Source: Nitrosomonas sp. HPC101
GTDB taxonomy: Bacteria; Pseudomonadota; Gammaproteobacteria; Burkholderiales; Nitrosomonadaceae
Direction of reading: 5' to 3'
DNA length: 64,000 nucleotides
NCBI RefSeq assembly: GCF_009833125.1
Contig: NZ_QRCC01000012.1
Span: forward strand, 1 to 64,000
Shown: in pieces, positions 8,780 through 18,731 of the stretch
Position numbering within the stretch: the first letter of the stretch is position 1
Layout: each line of letters begins with the position of its first letter
Notes under the pieces: generated by a model
Seen by the model: only the letters and a program-made list of their open reading frames with translations
Told to the model about the DNA's origin: nothing
The model's database searches: none
Program-made: the position numbers and the translations under genes

Positions 8780-9751
8780 TTATTCAGTATGAGGATCATC
8801 GAAATGTTCCGCAGTGTTCCCGTTCATTTCTGATTCGTGGCGGCAAACGAACTCTCGGGTACTGTCGATTCCTCGCAACTGCAAAATGTAATTCCGAACG
8901 GCCGCTTCTACCAATACTGCCAGATTACGACCAGCGGCAACCGGAATGGTTACCTTGCGGATACTGACGTTCAGAATAATTTCATTAAAATTGCTCAGTG
9001 GCAGTCGTTCGTAAACATTAGTATTGCTGCCAGCCGTTTTTTCAAGCTGTACGATCAGCTTCATATTTTTATGCCGACGAATTGCAGTTTCTCCGAATAT
9101 GGTACGGATATTCAGCATGCCCAGTCCGCGTACTTCGAGAAAGTCGCGCAGTAGCGGCGGACATTTACCTTCCAGCGTTTCAGGGCCGATGCGGCGTAAT
9201 TCGACAACATCATCTGCGACCAGACCATGCCCACGACTGATAAGTTCCAGAGCAAGCTCGCTTTTACCGACACCGCTCTCTCCAGTGATCATGACGCCCA
9301 TCCCGAGTACATCCAGTAGTACACCATGCCGGCTGATGACAGGTGCCAGTACTCGTACAAGATAGGTTTGTAATCCCCAGATAATCTCAAGACTGGCGAT
9401 TGTTGAACGAATTAATGGGATGGATTGTTCATTTGCAAACTGCCTGATGGAATATGGAATCGGCGCATCATCCGCCACAATTAAACAGGCAAGTTGACTT
9501 CTGGCCAGCTGGTTCAGTCTTTTTTGCAGAGAAAAATCGTCAAGCTGTTCAAGATATTTGACGGATGTCTGGTTTAGAACCTGTATCCAGTTGGGATGAA
9601 CGAAGTTGAGATGGCCTATCAGTTCCTGCGTCGAACTGGTGATCAGGTGATTCTCAAGCTGCCTGTCTGTAGCGGGTGGCGACTCACCCCATTGCAGACA
9701 TAATTTTTCCTTATTTTTTTCGAACAGTTGTGTGACGCTAACCTGAGACAT
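8780..9751 (-). CDS. hprK: HPr kinase/phosphorylase
   Basis: 323 residues from MSQVSVTQLF. Phosphorylates and dephosphorylates a serine of HPr-type phosphocarriers. Walker A GESGVGKS at 157-164, the Asp pair at 180-181, and the signature LEVRGLGMLNIRTIFGE at 205-221 are all intact. The start overlaps the end of ptsN by 14 bases. In enterobacteria this position after ptsN is held by rapZ; hprK here is the usual betaproteobacterial arrangement. It links the nitrogen-PTS phosphorelay to energy or carbon status. Confidence 0.96.
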   Translation of the reverse strand: MSQVSVTQLFEKNKEKLCLQWGESPPATDRQLENHLITSSTQELIGHLNFVHPNWIQVLNQTSVKYLEQLDDFSLQKRLNQLARSQLACLIVADDAPIPYSIRQFANEQSIPLIRSTIASLEIIWGLQTYLVRVLAPVISRHGVLLDVLGMGVMITGESGVGKSELALELISRGHGLVADDVVELRRIGPETLEGKCPPLLRDFLEVRGLGMLNIRTIFGETAIRRHKNMKLIVQLEKTAGSNTNVYERLPLSNFNEIILNVSIRKVTIPVAAGRNLAVLVEAAVRNYILQLRGIDSTREFVCRHESEMNGNTAEHFDDPHTE

Positions 9752-10208
9752 GTTCAGGTGTCCACTCGGCGATGAGCTGGTGGATTTCTTTGGCATCTTG
9801 GGCGTGGAGCAGTTTTTCGCGGAAGTTTTTATTACTGAACATTTGTGCCAGTTCACTCAGTATCATCAAATGCTGATCTGTTGCTTTTTCCGGTACCAGC
9901 AGGACGCAGGCAATACTAACAGGCTGGCCGTCCGGGGCATCAAAAGGGATGGCCTCCTTCATTCTGACCAGCACTGCAGCTGCTTCGCGCAGTCCCTTGA
10001 TCCGACCATGTGGGATGGCGATTCCCTGGCCAAGCCCGGTCGATCCGAGTTTTTCACGTGCGAACAAACTGTCAAAAACCTGACTGCGCGCAATATGCAG
10101 TGTATTTTCAAATAACAGACCAACTTGCTCAAATACACGTTTTTTGCTGGTCACATCCAGATCAATAATAATATTGGATTCCGGCAATAATTGAGTAATG
10201 AGATTCAT
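9738..10208 (-). CDS. ptsN: PTS IIA-Ntr regulatory protein
   Basis: 156 residues from MNLITQLLPESN; a GTG start five codons earlier (10223) is also possible. Phosphoryl acceptor of the nitrogen-PTS; it regulates potassium uptake and sigma-54-linked functions rather than sugar import. Active-site His67 lies in GQGIAIPHGRIKGL, the PTS_EIIA type-2 signature. It sits in the conserved rpoN-hpf-ptsN order, 232 bases after hpf, and overlaps hprK. Confidence 0.95.
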   Translation of the reverse strand: MNLITQLLPESNIIIDLDVTSKKRVFEQVGLLFENTLHIARSQVFDSLFAREKLGSTGLGQGIAIPHGRIKGLREAAAVLVRMKEAIPFDAPDGQPVSIACVLLVPEKATDQHLMILSELAQMFSNKNFREKLLHAQDAKEIHQLIAEWTPEHVSG

Positions 10209-10440
10209 GGAGATTGAAACCACTTTAGGAAATTAGGTGATGCTTTTTATTAGAAACAGAACGTTTTTATGTCGCTGGCTGTAATACGCCAGAACCTGCT
10301 GTTGTTTTGCAGGCCAGTTTTCTGTCTCGTGGACAACATAGCTATAGTGGGTTGCTGATCAGGACAATCCTGTTTTTAGTAATCCTATCGCCATTGCTGT
10401 CGTAACCCTTTACAGATATATGAGGAGATGGCAGACGGAC

Positions 10441-10776
10441 TTATTCGGATTGTTCAAATTCCTGGTCTTTCAGTCCACCCTGATCATTGCGTTGTTTGAT
10501 ATTTTTTTCCTTATGTTTAAGGATCTGGCGAGCCAGTTTGTCCGCCAGGCTATCAATTGAAGCATACATATCGGTGCCATCGGCTTCGACAAAAACCTCT
10601 CTGCCCCGCAAATGAACCGTGACCTCGGCTTTTTGTTTGAGTTTTTCCACGGAAAGGGTCACATTAATGGCCATGATGTTGTCAAAGTGGCGTGTGGCTC
10701 TCTCAATTTTGGATACAACATAGTCACGCATAGCGGGCGTAATTTCTATGTGATTACCGGTGAGATTCAAATTCAT
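10441..10776 (-). CDS. hpf: Ribosome hibernation promoting factor
   Basis: 111 residues, the short HPF/YfiA class. MNLNLTGNHIEITPAMRDYV and the EADGTDMYASID segment, with a basic stretch after it (LARQILKHKEK), match the family that binds the 30S decoding region and dimerises or silences ribosomes in stationary phase. Position after rpoN (157-base gap) and before ptsN is the classical synteny. The 157-base gap may hold a separate promoter but no clear hexamers were seen. Confidence 0.95.
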   Translation of the reverse strand: MNLNLTGNHIEITPAMRDYVVSKIERATRHFDNIMAINVTLSVEKLKQKAEVTVHLRGREVFVEADGTDMYASIDSLADKLARQILKHKEKNIKQRNDQGGLKDQEFEQSE

Positions 10777-10933
10777 TATTTCTCCTTGTATGAGAGGATT
10801 GTGTTCAAGAGTACCATGGAAAGTCCTGAAAGTATCTGTCTGCTATCCTGAAATCGGATCTGGAGCGTGCACTGTCATTTGTAAACTGTGCTTCTTCACC
10901 TTTGTTTCATTGCATTGTGATCAGCTGATTTTT

Positions 10934-12397
10934 TCAGGGAATTTTACGCAAATTAGTCGGAGGAATATGCATGAACTCCCGATATTTTGCAACAGTGCGG
11001 CGGGCTACAACAATACCCTGTTGCGCGAGTATTTGCGAAATCTGACTGTCATTCAGCGGTTTTTTACGATCCTCATTTTGGATGAGCTGCCTGATAAGCC
11101 CACGAATGGCTATGGCTGAGTGTACCTCACCGGTTTCAGTGGATATATGGCTGCCAAAAAAATATTTGAGTTCAAAGATTCCATGTGGTGTCCACATATA
11201 TTTCTGGGTTGTGATACGAGAAATAGTTGATTCATGCAATCCAAGAACTTCAGCAATTTCACGCATGACCAAGGGGCGCATAGCCGTTTCACCCTGTTCC
11301 AGGAAAGCTTGCTGACACGCAATAATTGCTTGACTGACCCGGAATATGGTAACCATGCGCTGGTCAATATTTCTGATCAGCCAGCGGGCTTCTTTCAGCT
11401 GTTCCATCAGAGGCTGGGTTACTTCATTGCGATGGCTTTTCAGGATGCTGGCATATAAATGGTTAACGTGTACACGGGGAACCGAGTCGGGGTTGAGTTG
11501 TACTGCCCAGCCTTTATCCGATTTGGTCACAATCACGTCTGGTATGACATAACGTGCTGTCGTCGCGTTGAAGTTATCACCAGGTTTGGGATTGAGTTGA
11601 GTAATCAATTGGTAAATTGACTGTAAGCAGGCATCATCGCAACCAAGCACTTTCCTGAGTAACGGAAAATTTTTGGCAGCAACACTTTCCAAATGTTCAT
11701 TAACCAGTTTGAGTGCCTCCTCTCGCAGCGGTGTTGTATCCGATAATGCCAGGAGCTGTATGGACAGACATTCCCGCAGATTGCGTGCTCCCACACCGGG
11801 CGGATCCAGTTGCTGAACATAAGCCAGAGCGGACTCCAGGTCAGCGATACTGATTTCCAGTTCAGCCGGAAGCAATCTGGCAAGCTCTCCCAGATCCTGG
11901 GCAAGATAGCCGTCATCATCCAGACTGTCCACCAGCAGTGCGGCGATTTTCTTTTTTCGTTCGCAACGTTGCCTCAAACTGATTTGCATGAGCAGATGTT
12001 CTCGCAAGCTGACAGGTTTGCTAACCAGATGGGCATAATCCTGATCATGTTCCTCATCACGCCGTCTGCGCGTGTCGGAAAAATATTCCTGGTCTGTATA
12101 CAATGCATTATCTGACCAGTCGTTCGGGGTTTCAGTATTTTCTCCAGTATCCGGAAATCCGTCAGTTTCTGCTGTAGCAGTTAAATCTGATGATGCTAAT
12201 GAAGAATCCTGTCCTTCGGTTTCAAATTCTTCCCGGCTGATCCCTTCATCCAGCTCAAGTAAAGGATTTTCCTGGACGATGCGCGAGATTTCCTGATTGA
12301 GTTCAAGCGTGGATAGCTGAAGCAACTGAATTGACTGTTTCAGTTGTGGTGTCAATGTGAGGCCGGTGGAGAGCTTGAGTTGCAGAGTCGGCTTCAT
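10934..12397 (-). CDS. rpoN: RNA polymerase sigma-54 factor
   Basis: 487 residues from MKPTLQLKLSTGLTLTPQL, the standard start (Q/L-rich region I that contacts enhancer-binding ATPases). Acidic region II lies at about 55-130, core-binding and HTH regions follow, and the RpoN box ARRTVAKYRE, which reads the -24 element, is near the C-terminus. The frame is open upstream to 12616, but that part lies inside lptB and is rejected. It starts 4 bases after the lptB stop. Confidence 0.97.
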   Translation of the reverse strand: MKPTLQLKLSTGLTLTPQLKQSIQLLQLSTLELNQEISRIVQENPLLELDEGISREEFETEGQDSSLASSDLTATAETDGFPDTGENTETPNDWSDNALYTDQEYFSDTRRRRDEEHDQDYAHLVSKPVSLREHLLMQISLRQRCERKKKIAALLVDSLDDDGYLAQDLGELARLLPAELEISIADLESALAYVQQLDPPGVGARNLRECLSIQLLALSDTTPLREEALKLVNEHLESVAAKNFPLLRKVLGCDDACLQSIYQLITQLNPKPGDNFNATTARYVIPDVIVTKSDKGWAVQLNPDSVPRVHVNHLYASILKSHRNEVTQPLMEQLKEARWLIRNIDQRMVTIFRVSQAIIACQQAFLEQGETAMRPLVMREIAEVLGLHESTISRITTQKYMWTPHGIFELKYFFGSHISTETGEVHSAIAIRGLIRQLIQNEDRKKPLNDSQISQILAQQGIVVARRTVAKYREFMHIPPTNLRKIP

Positions 12398-12401
12398 GTT
12401 T

Positions 12402-13124
12402 TCAGAGCCTGAAATGCTCACCCAGGTAGACTTCTCGGACACGCCCATCATTGATGATTTCATCAGGCGCCCCACTGGCGAGTACGGTTCCCTCACTGAT
12501 GATATAGGCGCGATCACAAATTCCCAGAGTTTCCCTGACGTTGTGATCTGTGATGAGTACGCCAATTCCGCGTGATTTGAGGAAACCGATGACTCTTTGA
12601 ATATCCATGACAGCAATAGGATCTACACCGGCAAAAGGTTCATCAAGCAAGATGAAGCGTGGCTGGGATGCCAATGCTCGTGCAATTTCCACGCGCCTGC
12701 GTTCACCGCCCGATAGGCTCATGCCGGAACTTTCACGTAGATGGCCAATATGCAGGTCGTGCAATAACCCGTCCAGATGCTGCTGTATTTCATCTTTCTG
12801 AAAGTGCTGTAATTCCAGTACGGCAAGAATATTTTCCTCGACCGAGAGCCGGCGAAAAATTGAAGCTTCCTGGGGAAGGTAACTTAATCCCAGCCGGGCG
12901 CGCTGATGAATCGGCAGCTGGCTCAGATTGTGTTTATCCAGAAATATTTCCCCTCCATTCAATGGAATCAATCCAACTACCATGTAAAAACAGGTTGTTT
13001 TTCCTGCTCCATTGGGGCCCAGCAAACCAACAACCTCGCCGCTGCGGACAGAAAAAGATACATTCATGACCACTGTGCGTGATTGATATTTTTTTTTCAG
13101 ATTTTCCGCACGCAATTCACTCAT
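12402..13124 (-). CDS. lptB: LPS export ABC transporter ATPase
   Basis: 240 residues from MSELRAENL. ATPase of the LptB2FG machine that extracts lipopolysaccharide from the inner membrane. Walker [10 protein letters not shown], signature [15 protein letters not shown], Walker [13 protein letters not shown] and switch His in ITDHNVRE are complete. Possible alternative starts at 13133 and 13184 would add up to 20 residues; the chosen one has GGATGAAG ahead of it and matches family length. Downstream of lptC and lptA in the usual order. Confidence 0.95.
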   Translation of the reverse strand: MSELRAENLKKKYQSRTVVMNVSFSVRSGEVVGLLGPNGAGKTTCFYMVVGLIPLNGGEIFLDKHNLSQLPIHQRARLGLSYLPQEASIFRRLSVEENILAVLELQHFQKDEIQQHLDGLLHDLHIGHLRESSGMSLSGGERRRVEIARALASQPRFILLDEPFAGVDPIAVMDIQRVIGFLKSRGIGVLITDHNVRETLGICDRAYIISEGTVLASGAPDEIINDGRVREVYLGEHFRL

Positions 13125-13164
13125 ATGCTTCATCCGGATGGGTGATGGTTCGTTTTCTGAAGTT

Positions 13165-13716
13165 TTATTTTGCTGTTTCTGCATCAGGTTGTTTCGCTTT
13201 CGGTTGAATGACAGCACGTACTCTGTGATCGGAATTTTTATCATTTTCAGGCTGGGGCTGGCCAAATACCTGAAAAAAGTCGCTTGCTATGTCATAGGAA
13301 ATATAATCTCCCTCTACTTCATCAATACCCCGTTTCAGTCGTGCGCTTCCAAATAATTCTATTATGTCGGTTTTGTTGTCATATTCTGCGCGTCTGCTCC
13401 ACGCCTCGACGTATTCATCAACGCCATCGCGCTTCTGGCGATAACTGACCAGGTTGCCATACGCTGTAGCGTGCCGGTACCCCGTGATATCTTCCTTCAT
13501 AACGACTTTATCTGCCCGTAGAATCAGTGTTCCCTGGGTCAATATGACATTTCCGGTAAATGTACTGGTACGAAACGCGCCCTTTTGTTTGTAATCCTCA
13601 ACGGTAGCGCGATCGGCTTCCAGATGGATCGGTTTGTCATGATCTGCGCGCTCAGCCAGGATAGCGGCTGAGAAAAACGTGAGGGACAAACTTAGAAACA
13701 GACATTGAAATTGCAT
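13165..13716 (-). CDS. lptA: LPS transport periplasmic protein LptA
   Basis: 183 residues. Periplasmic beta-jellyroll bridge that carries LPS from LptC to LptD. A signal peptide ([16 protein letters not shown]) precedes the OstA-type domain, which opens [15 protein letters not shown] and has the repeated strand pattern ([19 protein letters not shown]). ATG at 13716 preferred over an upstream TTG. The next gene, lptB, begins about 40 bases on. Confidence 0.94.
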   Translation of the reverse strand: MQFQCLFLSLSLTFFSAAILAERADHDKPIHLEADRATVEDYKQKGAFRTSTFTGNVILTQGTLILRADKVVMKEDITGYRHATAYGNLVSYRQKRDGVDEYVEAWSRRAEYDNKTDIIELFGSARLKRGIDEVEGDYISYDIASDFFQVFGQPQPENDKNSDHRVRAVIQPKAKQPDAETAK

Positions 13717-13782
13717 AAACCAATAATACAAAAAGTAAAATGGAAAACCGGAGAAATCGAAATCTGTACCGGTGTAACGTTT

Positions 13783-14370
13783 CTAGCGGGATGAGCGTGG
13801 CGTACGTTCATCACGTGCTTTGACTCGAGATTGCATCAGAATTTCACCTGTCTGATTGTTCATAAACAGTCCGACTGCATTGAGAACGCTATTCATTCTT
13901 ATTACAGTGACTGGTCGATCGGTTTGGGCGATGTCGGTATCCGGAATCAGATGCAGGAAATCAGTCAGCATGGTTACTTTATCCTGATCCAGATCCTCTC
14001 CCCGGATAATGGCAACATTTTCGGTCAGAAAAATATCATTCCCGTCCTCAGTCAATTCAGCTCGATCAGAAGTCACCCTGAGCAGTGGTTTGTCCGGTTC
14101 TATGCTGGTGAAACGTACATGTTCCAGCCGTGTTATGTCTCCTGTTTGATAGTGAGTCAGTTTGTCGGCCGAGAAAAAACGATTTCGCCCGAATTCATGA
14201 TTGGCTTGTATTCCGTCAAGATTTTCAATGATGTAGTCTACCTCTTGTTGCAAATCGCTGCTCTGCTGCAGACCCGGACGTTGCAGAGCGTTATCCAGCC
14301 AGAGCGTAAGCAGAAGCAGAAGCAAAACAGCCAACCATACAGATGGCCTCAAGAGTAGTGAGCGTTTCAT
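13783..14370 (-). CDS. lptC: LPS export system protein LptC
   Basis: 195 residues. Single N-terminal membrane helix (VWLAVLLLLLLTLWL) followed by a periplasmic LptC/YrbK domain with the typical pattern of strands (VDYIIENLDGIQ; DRAELTEDGNDIFLTENV). It docks on LptFG and hands LPS to LptA. It is the first gene of the lpt-rpoN-hpf-ptsN-hprK cluster here; kdsD/kdsC, which precede it in E. coli, are absent and nadA runs in the opposite direction, so the promoter should be in 14371-14563. Confidence 0.93.
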   Translation of the reverse strand: MKRSLLLRPSVWLAVLLLLLLTLWLDNALQRPGLQQSSDLQQEVDYIIENLDGIQANHEFGRNRFFSADKLTHYQTGDITRLEHVRFTSIEPDKPLLRVTSDRAELTEDGNDIFLTENVAIIRGEDLDQDKVTMLTDFLHLIPDTDIAQTDRPVTVIRMNSVLNAVGLFMNNQTGEILMQSRVKARDERTPRSSR

Positions 14371-14563
14371 GTTAAAACATTTTACACATGGACCTTATTA
14401 CGAACATGGCTTGCTTCCCCCGCTTTTTTGATCGGGCGATATTTATTTTCGGCAGGAATGTAGTGGCGCTGCAGAACAGACTTTTTAATTTGCATTTTTT
14501 GCTTAAATAAGTATCTTAATGTGATTACGGTCGTATTTCACAATAAATAAAGCTGGGTTGATT

Positions 14564-15667
14564 ATGCAAGCACATGCAATCGATTTCGAAAACTACGAAT
14601 TATTAGAAGATGAAGTATGTACGCAACGAATCGTCACAGCCAAACAGAAGCTGGGAAAGCGCGCCATTATATTAGCGCATCACTACCAGCGTGCAGATGT
14701 TTACCGGCATGCTGATCTGACTGGAGATTCACTGAAACTTTCTTACCTTGCAGCACAGACTGACGCTGATTTTCTGGTGTTTTGCGGGGTGCACTTCATG
14801 GCGGAAGTGGCAGATATTCTTTCCAGCCCCGCGCAGACTGTCATTTTGCCTGATCTTTCTGCTGGCTGCTCCATGGCGGATATGGCCAATTTGACTAAGG
14901 TGGAGCGGGCCTGGCGCGAGCTGGCGGAGGTGCTCGGCGATCCGGACAAGACGGTGACGCCAGTAACCTATATTAATTCCAGCGCTGATCTGAAGGCTTT
15001 TTGCGGACAGCATGACGGGATTGTTTGTACTTCCAGTAACGCTGTCAAGATTTTGCAATGGGCATTTGCCCGGCGTGAGAAAGTGTTGTTTTTTCCTGAT
15101 CAGCATCTGGGGCGCTGGAGCGGATACAAGATGGGGTTGTCGCCGGATGAAATGCCGGTATGGGATTTTGACGAACCCATGGGCGGGTTGACAGCAGAAC
15201 AGATTGAAAAAGCCAGGATCCTGTTATGGAAGGGACATTGTTCGGTGCATCAAATGTTTCAGCCACAGCATATTCTCCGTTTCCGCAATCAGTATCCGGA
15301 TGGACTGGTTATTTCACATCCGGAATGCAGTTTCGAGGTATGCAAAGCATCCGATTTTGTTGGATCAACCGAGTACATTATCAATACCATCCGGGCAGCA
15401 AAAGCCGGTACTCGCTGGCTGGTTGGAACGGAATTGAACCTGGTTGGACGCATCGCCGAGGAATTCAAGCCCGAAGGTAAAATTGTCCAGTTCATGTCAC
15501 CGATGGTATGTATGTGTTCGACCATGGCGCGGATCGATCCACAGCATCTGGCCTGGTCACTTGAAAATCTGGTCGAGGGCCGTGTGGTGAATCAGATTCG
15601 TGTTCCGGAACCGCAAGCCAGTTTAGCCAAATTAACGCTTGAAAAGATGCTTGAGGTTTCAAAATAA
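14564..15667 (+). CDS. nadA: Quinolinate synthase
   Basis: 367 residues. Condenses iminoaspartate with dihydroxyacetone phosphate in NAD synthesis, using a [4Fe-4S] cluster. Conserved HHYQRADVYRHAD, DLSAGCSMADM, TYINSSADLKAFCG, HPECSFEVC and the late MCMCSTMARI segment supply substrate contacts and cluster cysteines. ATG 14564 is preferred to the TTG two codons earlier. Its stop TAA overlaps the next ATG by one base. Confidence 0.97.
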   Translation: MQAHAIDFENYELLEDEVCTQRIVTAKQKLGKRAIILAHHYQRADVYRHADLTGDSLKLSYLAAQTDADFLVFCGVHFMAEVADILSSPAQTVILPDLSAGCSMADMANLTKVERAWRELAEVLGDPDKTVTPVTYINSSADLKAFCGQHDGIVCTSSNAVKILQWAFARREKVLFFPDQHLGRWSGYKMGLSPDEMPVWDFDEPMGGLTAEQIEKARILLWKGHCSVHQMFQPQHILRFRNQYPDGLVISHPECSFEVCKASDFVGSTEYIINTIRAAKAGTRWLVGTELNLVGRIAEEFKPEGKIVQFMSPMVCMCSTMARIDPQHLAWSLENLVEGRVVNQIRVPEPQASLAKLTLEKMLEVSK

Positions 15668-16497
15668 TGTCTACAGCCGGACTATCTGCTTTACCCACCG
15701 GCCATGGAACTGATGTTGTTTCCGATAGCAGGGCGGTGTGTGAGTCCGAGCGGACATTAAGTATTGCAACTTATAACATTCACAAAGGACTGTCGTTTTT
15801 CAATCAGCGTGTGATATTGCATGAATTACGTGACTATTTACGCAGCCTGAATGTCGATATCGTTTTTTTGCAGGAAGTGGTCGGGGAGCATACGTTGCAC
15901 GCCAGTCGTTTCCAGGACTGGCCGGGAGATGCCCAGTATGAATTTCTAGCCGACACGGTCTGGTCGGATTTTGCCTATGGAAAAAATGCGGTTTATGACC
16001 ATGGTCATCATGGTAATGCCATTCTTAGCCGCTTTCCCATATCAAACTGGGAGAATGAAGATATTTCAGCGCACCGGTTTGAAAGTCGCGGATTGTTACA
16101 TTGCGAGCTGGTTATTCCCGGGTGGAAAGATACCTTGCATTGTATCTGCGTGCATCTTGGATTGTTCAAGCACGGAAGATATCAGCAGCTGGATGCCATA
16201 GAAAGGCGTATCCGGCAGCTGGTGTCGCCTGATGCACCACTGGTGATTGCGGGGGATTTCAATGACTGGCGAGGTGTGGCAAATCAACGTCTGGCGAATC
16301 GTTTGAATCTGGTTGAAGTTTTTCAGCATGTGCAGGGTAAGGCAGCACGCAGCTTTCCTTCCGTTTTGCCGCTGCTGCGGCTGGACAGAATTTATATCCG
16401 TGGTTTTCAGGTGAAAAACGCCCGGATTTTTCATAATCGTCCCTGGTCCCGCATTTCAGATCATGCCGCGCTATTGGCTCAAATCGTACGTAAATGA
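15667..16497 (+). CDS. Endonuclease/exonuclease/phosphatase-fold protein
   Basis: 276 residues. EEP-fold metal hydrolase: the motifs SIATYNIHKG, DIVFLQEV, HHGNAILSRFP, VIAGDFNDWR and the final SDHAALLA cover the Mg-binding and catalytic residues (Asn, Glu, Asp, Asn, Asp-His). Start and stop overlap neighbours (TAATG with nadA, ATGA with clsB). EEP proteins are often found next to clsB, and such family members act on nucleic acids or phospholipid head groups. The lipid link is inferred from that context only. Confidence 0.85.
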   Translation: MSTAGLSALPTGHGTDVVSDSRAVCESERTLSIATYNIHKGLSFFNQRVILHELRDYLRSLNVDIVFLQEVVGEHTLHASRFQDWPGDAQYEFLADTVWSDFAYGKNAVYDHGHHGNAILSRFPISNWENEDISAHRFESRGLLHCELVIPGWKDTLHCICVHLGLFKHGRYQQLDAIERRIRQLVSPDAPLVIAGDFNDWRGVANQRLANRLNLVEVFQHVQGKAARSFPSVLPLLRLDRIYIRGFQVKNARIFHNRPWSRISDHAALLAQIVRK

Positions 16498-17651
16498 GTT
16501 TGCCCGATTTTGTCGAGGGAAACCGTATAACGCTACTGCATTCTGGCACAGAATATTTTCCGGTACTTGAATTGGCCATTGAATCAGCCAGGCAGGAAAT
16601 TCATCTTGAAACCTATATCTTCCAATGTGATACAACCGGTATCCGGATTGTTGAAGCGCTTAAGCGGGCAGCACAGCGCGGGGTGGCTGTCCATCTGCTG
16701 ATTGATGGATTTGGTTCGCTTGGCTTGTCCCGAAAGATAATTCAGGAAATGCTTGCGGCAGGCGTGCGAGTGTTGATATATCGGCCGGAGTTTTTTTCGT
16801 TCCGGCTTAAACGTTCCCGCCTGCGTCGTATGCATCGCAAACTGGCGGTTATGGATGCCAGCGTGGCGTTTGTAGGGGGGATCAATATTATTGATGATTG
16901 CTACGAACCCGATGCGTTATTTCCACGATTGGACTATGCTGTTCAGATTATTGGTCCGTTACTGGGAAAAATTCACGCTGCGGCAAGACATCTGTGGATG
17001 CTGGTTGCGTGGGTTTATTTCAAAAAACGCTGGACAGATCACTCGCCCGTTGCAAGCAGCAATCTGCCAGTGGGTCATCAGCGTGCATCGCTGATTATCC
17101 GGGATAACTTGCGTAACCGGCATGGGATTGAACGCAGCTATCTTAAGGCAATATCGGCGGCTCATAAAGAAATCATCATAGCCAGTGCCTATTTTCTACC
17201 CGGAAAGAATTTCCGGCAGGCGTTAATCGATGCTGCACAGCGTGGTGTCTCGGTGATCCTTCTGCTGCAGGGGAAGTCTGAATACCGCCTGCAACATTAT
17301 GCCACGCATGCTCTGTATGGCCATTTGCTGGATGCTGGTATCCGTATCTACGAATACCGACGAGGATATCTGCACGCCAAGGTGGCGGTTATCGACGGTT
17401 TTTGGTCTACCGTCGGTTCTTCCAATATTGATCCGTTCAGTTTATTACTTGCACGTGAGGCCAATATCATTATTCTGGATCGGATGTTTGCGACGGAATT
17501 GCAAGGAAGTTTGCAACAGGCGCTGCAAGTCTCTTGTCCGGTATTACAGCGTTCCTGGAGAAACCGGCCACGCATTAAACGTTCGCTGAACTGGATATGT
17601 TATTACTTTATCCGGATCGTGTGGGGATTGATGGGATACCGTCGGGATTAG
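16494..17651 (+). CDS. clsB: Cardiolipin synthase B (phospholipase D family)
   Basis: 385 residues, close to E. coli ClsB. Two HKD motifs are intact: MHRKLAVMDASVAFVGG around residue 115 and LHAKVAVIDGFWSTVGSSN around residue 297. The protein makes cardiolipin or phosphatidylglycerol by transphosphatidylation at the inner membrane. The ATG overlaps the preceding gene (ATGA), indicating co-translation. A basic, aromatic C-terminus (LNWICYYFIRIVWGLMGYR) could be membrane-binding. Confidence 0.92.
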   Translation: MSLPDFVEGNRITLLHSGTEYFPVLELAIESARQEIHLETYIFQCDTTGIRIVEALKRAAQRGVAVHLLIDGFGSLGLSRKIIQEMLAAGVRVLIYRPEFFSFRLKRSRLRRMHRKLAVMDASVAFVGGINIIDDCYEPDALFPRLDYAVQIIGPLLGKIHAAARHLWMLVAWVYFKKRWTDHSPVASSNLPVGHQRASLIIRDNLRNRHGIERSYLKAISAAHKEIIIASAYFLPGKNFRQALIDAAQRGVSVILLLQGKSEYRLQHYATHALYGHLLDAGIRIYEYRRGYLHAKVAVIDGFWSTVGSSNIDPFSLLLAREANIIILDRMFATELQGSLQQALQVSCPVLQRSWRNRPRIKRSLNWICYYFIRIVWGLMGYRRD

Positions 17652-17951
17652 GATTTACTGTTGGCTGCCGGGACGCACTTTGTCACGCTTTCCTGGCGCG
17701 ACATGATCAAAGCACGCTTGTCGTTTTTTTGTGCGGGTTAAGGAGCTTCTGGAAAATATTAGCGAGACGGTTAATTCGAGGCAAAAGTCGACGAAAAAGT
17801 GGAGTTTATGCGTAATAAATGAGCATTTTGAGCCGACGATTAACGTAAAAATAGCAATGCAGATAGTTTTGCAGAGGTTCTCTAATGTTTCATCAAAGTC
17901 TAATTCGTTACCAAGTGTATAATTTGCCGTTCATAAGTATTGCATCCAGGC
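17652..17951. other. Intergenic region before pcnB
   Basis: 300 bases without a supportable gene. No terminator hairpin with a T tract, no repeat shared with other gaps and no convincing promoter hexamers were found. A promoter for pcnB-folK-dNK-pan is expected in it, since clsB ends upstream and no overlap links the two units. Confidence 0.5.
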
Positions 17952-18731
17952 ATGATCCGTAAATTTCTGCATTATATTTTTTCCTTCAACTCTACAGCCT
18001 CTGTTACAACAGCGCCGGCATTTCGGGCCATTACATGCGAGCGCCATGGAATTTCACGCAATAGTATCAGTTCCGGCTCACTGAAAGTTGTTCTGGCCTT
18101 ACAGCAGGCAGGTTATTCTGCCTATATTGTGGGTGGAGCCGTCCGCGACCTGCTGCTGGGGCTGCAACCCAAGGATTATGATATTGCCACCGATGCCACA
18201 CCTGAACAGGTGCGCGCAATCTTCCGTCATTCACGCATCATCGGCCGGCGTTTCCGGCTGGTGCACGTCATGAGTAAGGGAGAAACAGTGGAGGTGTCCA
18301 CCTTTCGTGGCAAGGCGGCGGATGATCTGATTCAGTCTAACCAGGAATATGCTTATATTGATGCAACCGGGCGGTTGCTGCATGATAATTTTTTTGGCAG
18401 CCAGGAAGAGGATGTAAGGCGCCGTGATTTTACTATCAACGCCTTGTTCTACGATCCTGCCACAGAAGAGATCATCGATTATCTGAATGGTTTTGAAGAT
18501 ATTATGGCAAGGCGGCTGAGCATTATCGGGGAACCCGGGCAGCGTTATCGGGAAGATCCGGTACGGATGTTGCGAGCGGTACGCCTTGCTGCCAAACTGG
18601 GTATTCAGATCGATGACAGAACAGCTGCGCCCATTGGTGATCTTGCGCCATTGTTACTGAATGTTCCGGCGGCACGCCTGTTTGACGAGATGCTTAAATT
18701 GCTGTTTTCTGGCCATGCGCTGACAGCATGA
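17952..18731 (+). CDS. pcnB: Poly(A) polymerase PcnB, N-terminal part (frameshifted gene)
   Basis: 259 residues: the nucleotidyltransferase head (GGAVRDLLLGLQPKDYDIATDA, with the catalytic DYD), the RRDFTINALFYD segment and the RNA-binding helices up to LLFSGHALTA, where TGA stops it. The missing half is encoded by the next frame, which starts in the ATGA overlap at 18728. Adding one base after GCATG (18726-18730) would give ...SGHALTAC-IDLRARG..., which aligns without a gap to the E. coli PcnB segment of equal length. Full PcnB adds A-tails that promote RNA decay. A TTG start at 17940 is an alternative. Confidence 0.88.
   Translation: MIRKFLHYIFSFNSTASVTTAPAFRAITCERHGISRNSISSGSLKVVLALQQAGYSAYIVGGAVRDLLLGLQPKDYDIATDATPEQVRAIFRHSRIIGRRFRLVHVMSKGETVEVSTFRGKAADDLIQSNQEYAYIDATGRLLHDNFFGSQEEDVRRRDFTINALFYDPATEEIIDYLNGFEDIMARRLSIIGEPGQRYREDPVRMLRAVRLAAKLGIQIDDRTAAPIGDLAPLLLNVPAARLFDEMLKLLFSGHALTA

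Noticed and set aside
12398..12616. N-terminal extension of RpoN by 73 residues
   Set aside because: It lies in lptB; sigma-54 starts at MKPTLQLKL.
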